In this document: one piece after another, positions 7,802-12,405 of the stretch
How the letters are laid out: each line of letters begins with the position of its first letter
Numbering within the stretch: the first letter of the stretch is position 1
DNA from: JBBAAS01 sp041658125
GTDB taxonomy: Bacteria; Patescibacteriota; Microgenomatia; UBA12405
NCBI GenBank assembly: GCA_041658125.1
Contig: JBBAAS010000020.1
Span: 1 to 12,464 of the forward strand
Reading direction: 5' to 3'
DNA length: 12,464 nt
Translations under genes and position numbers: made by a program
Notes under the pieces: generated by a model
What the model saw: the letters and a program-made list of their open reading frames with translations, nothing else
Told to the model about the DNA's origin: nothing
The model's database searches: none

Positions 7802-7825
7802 ACCAAAGTTAACTTCGGATAAATT

Positions 7826-8137
7826 ATGGCTCTAACTTTTAAATACGGTGACGTCGAATTCAAGGTCGGCGACACCATCAAGGTCAATTACAAGATCAAA
7901 GAAAAGGACAAAGAACGTGTCCAGGCTTTTGACGGCGTTATTTTGGCTATCCGCGGTTCCCAGGAAAATAAAAACATTATTGTTCAAAAAGCCGCTACCG
8001 ACGGAGTAAAAGTTGAAAGAATATTCCCTATTATTTCTCCCTGGATTGACTCCATCAAAAAAACCCGTTCTCCAAAAGGAAAAATAAATCGTGCCAAGCT
8101 CTACTTCCTTCGTGATCAAAAATCCCGCTCAATCTAA
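7826..8137 (+). CDS. rplS: 50S ribosomal protein L19
   Basis: 103 residues. The core is typical L19: GDTIKVNYKIKEKDKERVQ (16-34), FDGVILAIRGS (35-45), VERIFPIISPWIDSI (62-76) and the C-terminal RAKLYFLRD (90-98). L19 sits at the 30S-50S interface. It is slightly shorter than usual (about 110-120 residues), mainly at the C-terminus, which is common in reduced genomes. It has its own promoter just upstream. The neighbours usually found with it (trmD, rimM, rpsP) are absent from this window. The ATG is preceded by CGGATAAATT, which holds no good ribosome-binding site. Confidence 0.95.
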   Translation: MALTFKYGDVEFKVGDTIKVNYKIKEKDKERVQAFDGVILAIRGSQENKNIIVQKAATDGVKVERIFPIISPWIDSIKKTRSPKGKINRAKLYFLRDQKSRSI

Positions 8138-8154
8138 CCTATCCCGTTCAACTA

Positions 8155-8184
8155 TTGGATTTTTTTCCTAATTTCTATTAAAAT
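8155..8184 (+). promoter_or_regulatory. Promoter of tRNA-Lys
   Basis: TTGGAT (8155-8160), 18 nt, TAAAAT (8179-8184), with the tRNA 5' end at 8194. Predicted start near 8191. Confidence 0.55.
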
Positions 8185-8193
8185 CGACTCACC

Positions 8194-8266
8194 GAGCCCT
8201 TAGCTCAGTCGGTAGAGCAGTTGCCTTTTAAGCAATTGGTCGCGAGTTCGAGTCTCGCAGGGCTCA
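8194..8266 (+). tRNA. tRNA-Lys (TTT)
   Basis: 73 nt with a full cloverleaf: acceptor GAGCCCT/AGGGCTC, D stem GCTC/GAGC, anticodon stem GTTGC/GCAAT around CTTTTAA (anticodon TTT), five-base variable loop, T arm GCGAG-TTCGAGT-CTCGC, discriminator A. The next bases are CATA, so CCA is not encoded. An lgt-like start codon (ATG 8270) follows only 3 nt later. Confidence 0.97.
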
Positions 8267-8269
8267 CAT

Positions 8270-8308
8270 ATGTTTCACCTTTACGGATTCATCATCGGTA
8301 TTGTTTAA
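8270..8308 (+). pseudogene. Remnant of an lgt 5' end (12 codons)
   Basis: ATG at 8270 reads MFHLYGFIIGIV and then TAA at 8306-8308. It aligns with the start of the complete lgt at 9522 (MQPFHLYGLIIGISFV) from FHLYG onward. Over 30 aligned bases (TTT of Phe to the codon before Val/Ser) I count 24 identical; four of the six differences are synonymous third-position changes. The similarity also covers the bases just upstream: TCACATA occurs at 8264-8270 and 9515-9521. It is therefore either a diverged leftover of an lgt gene cut by arrival of the permease gene, or a short leader peptide. The remnant reading is favoured because the gene between differs in composition. Confidence 0.6.
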
Positions 8309-8341
8309 AAGACAAATAACAGGTACTAGAACCAAAACGGG

Positions 8342-8347
8342 TATAAT
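8342..8347 (+). promoter_or_regulatory. -10 box of the permease gene, leaderless
   Basis: Perfect TATAAT with the ATG at 8356, 8 nt downstream, so transcription should start at or within a few bases of the ATG. No good -35 box is found at 16-18 nt spacing. Confidence 0.6.
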
Positions 8348-8355
8348 AGCCTCAA

Positions 8356-9522
8356 ATGAGAAAAGTAGGGTGGCAGTCAATTTCTCCCATCTTTGCAGAC
8401 GTGATGATTTCTCCTTGGAATTTATTGGTTGGTGGATTGCTAATTAAATTTTTACCCACAATACAGGCCTTATTGTCTGTAATTATCGGTTATGTAATTT
8501 TAAGCAGTTTGTTTGTTTTTTATGGAGGACTGGGATTTAAAAAAAAGGAACAATCATCTGAAATCATTAATGAAATATTCGGATCAAAAATTACAAAATA
8601 TCTAGTCCCTGCAATTCTGGCAATTGGGCAGATCGGATGGGCGAGTATAAATATTGAACTCGGCGGTAATTCATTAGCAAAAATATTTTCTCTTCCAACG
8701 TTTTCCGGTCTGGTGTTATATCTGTATGCTTTACACTTAATCATTCTGGGAGCTTTGGATCTTTTTAGAATGGGAATTGTTAAATTATTAATAACCATCT
8801 CTTCTGTTTTTCTTTTAGGTTATGTATTTATATTAAAAATAACCCATGTTTGGTTAATCGATTTTATTTCTTATAAGCCTATCGACTATCGTTCCTTATT
8901 GTGGGGTGTCAGTATCGTCGTTGCTTCTTTAATTTCATTTTCTACAGTTACCCCGGATTTTTTTCAAAACGTTAAATCTAAAAAGGATATCGTCATCTCG
9001 ACCTTATTAGGTCTTTTTATTCCTGGTGTACTCACTGCATCTTTAGGTTGTTTTTTGTTCTTCGATACGGGCAATTTTGATTTGATAGCACTTATCAGCG
9101 TCTTAACGTTTCCGATTTTCCCTCATATTCTCAATGTCTGCACCAATACTGACGGAAGTATCGCAATTTATACACCCGGTTTAAAATTGCAGAATATGTT
9201 TGGTATCAATTTAAAGGTAGGTATAATCATTTCCGGCCTAATCAGTTTTTCGCTGGCAATGCTTCATGCTTCTTCTTATCTTGAGACTTGGTTAAAAATA
9301 TTATCTCTTCTTTTCCCAACCCTAATAGGTTTAGTATTAGCAAAATTCGTTTTGCAAAAACAAGCAGATATAGATGAGTTTAAAAAAATAGCACTATTAA
9401 TTTATTTTGTCTCAACGGCAATATCAATTGGTTTAACAAAGCTATTTCCTCCCGTACTGATTTCACTAGTATTGCCACTTCTCCTATATAAATGTTTTAG
9501 ATACCTTAAGTCAATCACATAA
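8356..9522 (+). CDS. NCS1-type nucleobase permease (CodB-like)
   Basis: 388 residues with about 12 hydrophobic segments. It matches the cytosine/purine permease pattern: ISPWNLLVGG in TM1 (18-27), GQIGWASINIEL in TM3 (91-102), SFSTVTPDFF in TM6 (194-203) and LNVCTNTDGSIAIY in TM8 (259-272), corresponding to CodB segments (LNLLIG, VGWFGVG, GTLTADF, LNIWTTNDNALY). Such carriers import cytosine, purines or related bases with Na or H; the exact substrate cannot be told. Import of bases fits an organism that salvages nucleotides. The gene is clearly richer in A+T than its neighbours (15 G+C of 60 in 8761-8820 against about 30 of 60 in 6361-6420) and prefers TTA leucine codons, suggesting transfer. 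Its TAA overlaps the lgt ATG (TAATG). Confidence 0.75.
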   Translation: MRKVGWQSISPIFADVMISPWNLLVGGLLIKFLPTIQALLSVIIGYVILSSLFVFYGGLGFKKKEQSSEIINEIFGSKITKYLVPAILAIGQIGWASINIELGGNSLAKIFSLPTFSGLVLYLYALHLIILGALDLFRMGIVKLLITISSVFLLGYVFILKITHVWLIDFISYKPIDYRSLLWGVSIVVASLISFSTVTPDFFQNVKSKKDIVISTLLGLFIPGVLTASLGCFLFFDTGNFDLIALISVLTFPIFPHILNVCTNTDGSIAIYTPGLKLQNMFGINLKVGIIISGLISFSLAMLHASSYLETWLKILSLLFPTLIGLVLAKFVLQKQADIDEFKKIALLIYFVSTAISIGLTKLFPPVLISLVLPLLLYKCFRYLKSIT

Positions 9523-10145
9523 TGCAACCTTTTCATCTTTACGGTCTTATTATCGGTATCTCTTTTGTCATCGGCATCAGTTATTTCTCTCGACACAACC
9601 ACACTATCCCCAAATCCAAAGAAAATCTTTTTATCTTTCTTCTTTTCCTTTTTTCCATCATTGGCGCCCGTCTTTACCACGTTATCGATCAATATCAATA
9701 TTATTTTCAACACCCTGCTCAAATTCTCCAAACCTGGAATGGAGGATTAGGAATCTATGGTGGCTTGATCTTTGCTCTGATCTTTATCTTTCTTTTCTCA
9801 AAAATTTATCATCTAAATTTCCTCAAGATTTTAGACACCATTACCCCCATTATTCCTCTCTGCCAAGCCATCGGTCGCCTTGGCAACTTTTTTAACCACG
9901 AAATTCCAACCTGGTGGCTGGAAGCTTCGTTAAACTTATTCTTATTTTTCTTACTCCGCCGCTCCCGTCAACCCACCGCCCATTATCTGATCAGTTATGG
10001 CCTCATTCGTTTCTTTATTGAATTTTTCCGTTCCGATACTTGGCAACTTGGCATTTTTAAAATTGCTCAACTTATTTCTCTCGTTTTTATTTTCGCGGGG
10101 ATATGGCTTCTTTCCCACCACCACACCACTACCGGCAACAAATAA
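9522..10145 (+). CDS. lgt: Prolipoprotein diacylglyceryl transferase (short form)
   Basis: Moves a diacylglyceryl group from phosphatidylglycerol to the lipobox cysteine of prolipoproteins in the membrane. Seen in 207 residues: GARLYHV (48-54), NGGLGIYGGLI (73-83), the Lgt signature GRLGNFFNHE (118-127; R119, N122, E127) and YGLIRFFIEFFR (159-170; R163, E167). These correspond to the essential Arg/Asn/Glu residues of E. coli Lgt. The histidine of the family HGG motif (His103 in E. coli) is tyrosine here (Y79). The usual length is 260-290; the loss is mainly in the periplasmic arm and head parts. The ATG overlaps the permease stop. The last 79 nt overlap the opposite-strand glycosyltransferase. 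Composition matches the rest of the window, unlike the permease. Confidence 0.9.
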   Translation: MQPFHLYGLIIGISFVIGISYFSRHNHTIPKSKENLFIFLLFLFSIIGARLYHVIDQYQYYFQHPAQILQTWNGGLGIYGGLIFALIFIFLFSKIYHLNFLKILDTITPIIPLCQAIGRLGNFFNHEIPTWWLEASLNLFLFFLLRRSRQPTAHYLISYGLIRFFIEFFRSDTWQLGIFKIAQLISLVFIFAGIWLLSHHHTTTGNK

Positions 10146-11266
10146 CCAAATTTCCAGACCCAATACAAAACTTCCCATCCTTCTCCCCATTTTTTCGTTA
10201 CCACAAAACTTATATAGCCAAACATCAATACTACCTGAAAGATAAATATAGCCACCCAACTTTTTTTGTCCTTTATCTCTATTAGTGGCAACAACATAAA
10301 CATCCAAGTCCAGTACCACGCCTGGCCTCCCCTTATCATCAAAAAATAAAACATTCCTATCGCCATAAATCCAGCCACCTGATTTCTATATTTACCCGCA
10401 ACCACAATTGGCAATAATCCAGCGCTAATCCATTTCGACAACATCGACATCAAAAATACCACCCATCCAAATATTTTTCTTTTTTCGAGCCACACCATTC
10501 CTAATAAAAACAAAGTTATCATCACCAAATCGTTGTGTCCGTTTACCAGTAGCTCAATTAGAAGTAGAGGGCTAAACCACCACATTGCCATTGCCCTGTT
10601 TTTATCTTTTACTAATTTTTCTACCGCCCATCCACCAATAATAAAAAAAACTAAATTTATTATCTTAAAACTAGCCAAAACTGTAATTACTCGATTTGTT
10701 CCTAAAATTAAAAGCGGCACTATCGATAATCCCAAATAAACCGGACCATAAAAATATGGCCTTTCCACTGATCCCATCAAGTCCAACCACAAATCTTTTC
10801 CCAAAAACGTATTTGGTGGCACCAAATACGGATTAACCCCATAATCCACCACCATTTTTGCCGAAAAAATATAAGTATAAATATCCTTTGATAAAAACGG
10901 ATAACTGGCGGCTGCTAACACGGCCAAAATCAACCCCGCCATTCTCAATCCTCTCGTTTTATTCGACTTTCTCGTCACCAAATAAATTTGCATTCCCAAT
11001 AAAAAAAGTACTATTCCGCCCCAAGCAAACGCCAACATCTGCCTATGCATTCCTCCGTATTCAATTATCTTATTTAAAAACTCAATTCCCGGCTTGCTTT
11101 GTTCGATCATCAATACAAGCGGCATATCGGTAAAAAAATACGAAGCTATCAGCATCGCTATTCCAATTACCATCGCCATTATCACCCACATCCCCCATTT
11201 TACCTTATCAGTGACAACGCGGTTGTTTATTCCCTCGTATTTCCTTTCCGCTTTGAACCCGTACAC
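10067..11266 (-). CDS. GT-C fold membrane glycosyltransferase (mannosyltransferase-like)
   Basis: 399 residues with about ten or more membrane segments, beginning with TM1 at about 23-45. GT-C motifs: SKDIYTYIFSAKMV (126-139, D128 in the position of the catalytic first-loop aspartate), GVNPYLVPP (143-151), YGPVY (173-177), LLVNGHNDLVMI (239-250) and WYWTWMFMLLPL (317-328). The SxD-Y-Y, G-NPY and G-HNDxxM pattern resembles MptB/GT87-type transferases that use polyprenyl-phosphate sugars outside the membrane; the sugar and acceptor are unknown. The start chosen is GTG at 11266-11264 because an in-frame TAA lies two codons upstream; an ATG at residue 26 would begin almost at TM1. It ends in TGA 10069-10067, overlapping the 3' end of lgt by 79 nt. 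No clear promoter; TGCTAGTAT at 11353-11345 (minus) is a weak candidate. Confidence 0.85.
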   Translation of the reverse strand: MYGFKAERKYEGINNRVVTDKVKWGMWVIMAMVIGIAMLIASYFFTDMPLVLMIEQSKPGIEFLNKIIEYGGMHRQMLAFAWGGIVLFLLGMQIYLVTRKSNKTRGLRMAGLILAVLAAASYPFLSKDIYTYIFSAKMVVDYGVNPYLVPPNTFLGKDLWLDLMGSVERPYFYGPVYLGLSIVPLLILGTNRVITVLASFKIINLVFFIIGGWAVEKLVKDKNRAMAMWWFSPLLLIELLVNGHNDLVMITLFLLGMVWLEKRKIFGWVVFLMSMLSKWISAGLLPIVVAGKYRNQVAGFMAIGMFYFLMIRGGQAWYWTWMFMLLPLIEIKDKKSWVAIFIFQVVLMFGYISFVVTKKWGEGWEVLYWVWKFGYLLPVVVWWWERSHIPAKIKTREIS

Positions 11267-11353
11267 GAATTATTGGCATCTCAACACTTTTAACTTGTCT
11301 TTCGCTAACCGAAATTTCTTTTAGACCCTTCCCCAGATTCCAAATACTAGCAT

Positions 11354-11377
11354 AAAAACCACTTGTGACTCCAGTGG
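11354..11377 (-). terminator. Probable terminator behind tRNA-Glu and its remnant
   Basis: On the minus strand CCACT (11377-11373), a 9-nt loop, AGTGG (11363-11359), then TTTTT (11358-11354). The left arm and loop are tRNA-Glu 3'-end sequence from the degenerate copy, so the terminator is built from tRNA sequence. The same hairpin next to the functional tRNA lacks the T-run. Confidence 0.5.
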
Positions 11378-11457
11378 GAAAAGTTTATCCGCCACAGGTG
11401 GAAACCCACGATTATCAGCCTCGGCTAATGTCCTAACCACTTGTGACTCCAGTGGGA
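11357..11457. repeat. Direct repeat of the tRNA-Glu 3' end, 78-nt period
   Basis: A 23-nt exact direct repeat lies at 11357-11379 and 11435-11457. It consists of AACCACT, then the sequence antisense to the tRNA 3' end (GACTCCAGTGGGA and flank). Two more shared blocks keep the same order inside the two units: AACCCACGATTA (11403-11414, 11462-11473) and TGTCCTAACCACT (11429-11441, 11491-11503). Confidence 0.85.
11366..11441 (-). pseudogene. Degenerate, truncated tRNA-Glu copy
   Basis: Read on the minus strand, it retains the D-arm 3' part (AGTGGTTAGGACA), the variable loop and T stem (TAATC, GTGGG, CCCAC) and the 3' acceptor strand TGGAGTC plus A. The anticodon arm is replaced by 14 nt (TTAGCC...GGCTGA), the T loop is 26 nt instead of 7 and holds a small hairpin (TCCACC-TG-TGGCGGA), and the 5' acceptor strand is missing. 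It cannot form a working tRNA. It lies directly downstream of the intact gene. Confidence 0.7.
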
Positions 11458-11516
11458 GTCGAACCCACGATTACCTGGATGAAAGCCAAGTGTCCTAACC
11501 ACTAGACGATGGAGCC
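11444..11516 (-). tRNA. tRNA-Glu (TTC)
   Basis: 73 nt with a full cloverleaf: acceptor GGCTCCA/TGGAGTC (one G-T pair), D stem GTCT/GGAC, anticodon stem CTTGG/CCAGG around CTTTCAT (anticodon TTC), variable loop TAATC, T arm GTGGG-TTCGACT-CCCAC, discriminator A. CAA follows, so CCA is not encoded. Confidence 0.96.
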
Positions 11517-11525
11517 TTGCCGGCT

Positions 11526-11531
11526 ATTTTA
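11526..11531 (-). promoter_or_regulatory. Probable -10 box of tRNA-Glu
   Basis: TAAAAT on the minus strand (11531-11526), 9 nt before the tRNA 5' end at 11516. The -35 region at 17-nt spacing (TGGTAA, 11554-11549) is weak. Confidence 0.45.
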
Positions 11532-11574
11532 ACAATTTTTAACTTCTATTACCATAGTATTGTCCAAAATTTAC

Positions 11575-11580
11575 TATAAT
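11575..11580 (+). promoter_or_regulatory. Probable -10 box of holA
   Basis: Perfect TATAAT without a recognisable -35 at normal spacing. Predicted start near 11587, giving a leader of about 55 nt that contains the G-rich repeat. This is the longest leader in the window. Confidence 0.5.
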
Positions 11581-11600
11581 TACACGTAAGTTATTTTTTT

Positions 11601-11635
11601 CCTCCCTTGTCAAGGGGAGGGTTGGGGAGGGGTTT
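11601..11635. repeat. G-rich palindromic intergenic repeat
   Basis: CCTCCCTT, GTC, AAGGGGAGG (11601-11620) forms a strong hairpin with one bulged G, followed by GTTGGGGAGGGGTTT. Repeats with this sound (in the reverse sense CCCCTCCCCAACCCTCCCC-TTG) are known as common dispersed intergenic repeats in many bacterial genomes; their antisense translation gives the recurring spurious motif PLPNPPLDKGG, seen here on the minus strand. The second G-run includes GGAGG (11626-11630), 11 nt before the holA ATG. Confidence 0.65.
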
Positions 11636-11641
11636 GGTTTT

Positions 11642-12259
11642 ATGATCCACATCTTTCATGGCGACAACGTTGTCGATAGTCGAGCCGCCTTCAATTCCTT
11701 CCTCGACCAAAATCAAAAAACCGACATCCTCCGCCTTGACCCAAAAGTTATCGATCTTGATCAAATCAATAATTTTCTCAACGGCCCCACCCTTTTTTCC
11801 GATAAAAAGACTCTGGCTATTTCCAATCTTTTCTCTGTCGCTAAAAGCACTCTCGACAAGCTTAATAAACTGCTTGCCACCTCTGACTCCGACGTGGCTA
11901 TTTGGCAGGACAAAGCTCTGACCACCGTTCAGCTCAAAATTTTCCCAAAAGCCCAAATTAAAATCTTTCGCCTCCCAAACCAGCTTTTCACCTGCCTCAA
12001 CTCCGTCAGGCCTCATAATCTCAAAAACACCATCCTTCTCTATCATCAGGTTTTAAAGCTCGGCCTCTTTGACCTCTTCCTCTATCTCCTCAAAAACTCC
12101 CTTCGTAAACAACTTACTTCCTACTCGCCATTTTCCAAAGACACTCTCAAAAATACCTACCTCCAACTCATTGAACTTGATTTTCAAAATAAATCCGGCG
12201 AACTACCTCTACCTAAGGAAATAGCTTTAGAACGTATCTTAATCAATCTTACGGCATAA
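11642..12259 (+). CDS. holA: DNA polymerase III delta subunit-like protein (short form)
   Basis: 205 residues; the delta subunit opens the beta sliding clamp inside the clamp-loader complex. The N-terminus shows the delta start pattern (MIHIFHGDNVVDSR), then the conserved LFSDKKTLAISNLF segment (73-86, compare LFGEKRLVVIENL in other delta proteins). The C-terminus ends in LIELDFQNKSGELP (175-188), equivalent to the LELDYKIKSG helix, followed by LERILINL. Usual HolA is near 330-340 residues, so the central and collar parts are much reduced; no frameshift is visible, so I take it as a natural short form. It is the only gene here with a Shine-Dalgarno-like GGAGG, contributed by the upstream repeat. 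It fits with dnaE in the same window. Confidence 0.75.
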   Translation: MIHIFHGDNVVDSRAAFNSFLDQNQKTDILRLDPKVIDLDQINNFLNGPTLFSDKKTLAISNLFSVAKSTLDKLNKLLATSDSDVAIWQDKALTTVQLKIFPKAQIKIFRLPNQLFTCLNSVRPHNLKNTILLYHQVLKLGLFDLFLYLLKNSLRKQLTSYSPFSKDTLKNTYLQLIELDFQNKSGELPLPKEIALERILINLTA

Positions 12260-12321
12260 ATCTATAGCTATGTGTAACAAATATGTACATACTATCCGCC
12301 TTGTTTTAAATCAAGCCTCGG

Positions 12322-12348
12322 TTAGCACTCGAGCCCACCGACTGCTAA
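12322..12348. promoter_or_regulatory. CIRCE element (HrcA operator)
   Basis: TTAGCACTC (12322-12330), a 9-nt spacer, then GACTGCTAA (12340-12348). The CIRCE consensus is TTAGCACTC-N9-GAGTGCTAA; 17 of 18 defined positions match and the spacer is exact. CIRCE is bound by the heat-shock repressor HrcA. No chaperone gene is in view; the only gene that could be controlled to the right is ppsA. Confidence 0.85.
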
Positions 12349-12369
12349 TTTCTAAGCTAAAAACTCCTG

Positions 12370-12398
12370 TTTACACTTTGCTCATTACCCACTACAAT
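12370..12398 (+). promoter_or_regulatory. Promoter of ppsA, leaderless
   Basis: TTTACA (12370-12375), exactly 17 nt, TACAAT (12393-12398), each one mismatch from consensus. The ATG at 12406 lies 7 nt after the -10, so the mRNA should start at the ATG. The CIRCE element is 21 nt upstream of the -35. Confidence 0.75.
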
Positions 12399-12405
12399 TT
12401 AACTA

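Noticed and set aside
8138..8178. T-run after rplS considered as a terminator
   Set aside because: The seven T bases at 8160-8166 are not preceded by a stable hairpin; the stretch serves better as spacer of the tRNA-Lys promoter.
8306..8355. Terminal inverted repeats or a transposase linked to the permease insertion
   Set aside because: No inverted repeats were found at the two ends of the 8264-9521 segment and it encodes only the permease, so it is not an insertion sequence.
9402..9731. 109-codon open frame on the minus strand across the permease-lgt junction
   Set aside because: Antisense to two well-supported genes, lysine-rich composition explained by the pyrimidine-rich plus strand.
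11357..11457. Two direct repeats considered as a CRISPR array
   Set aside because: Only two exact repeats, and both are tRNA-Glu 3'-end sequence; no cas genes in the window.
11591..12046. 151-codon open frame on the minus strand opposite holA
   Set aside because: It is antisense to a recognisable gene and ends in PLPNPPLDKGG, the known spurious translation of the dispersed G-rich repeat.
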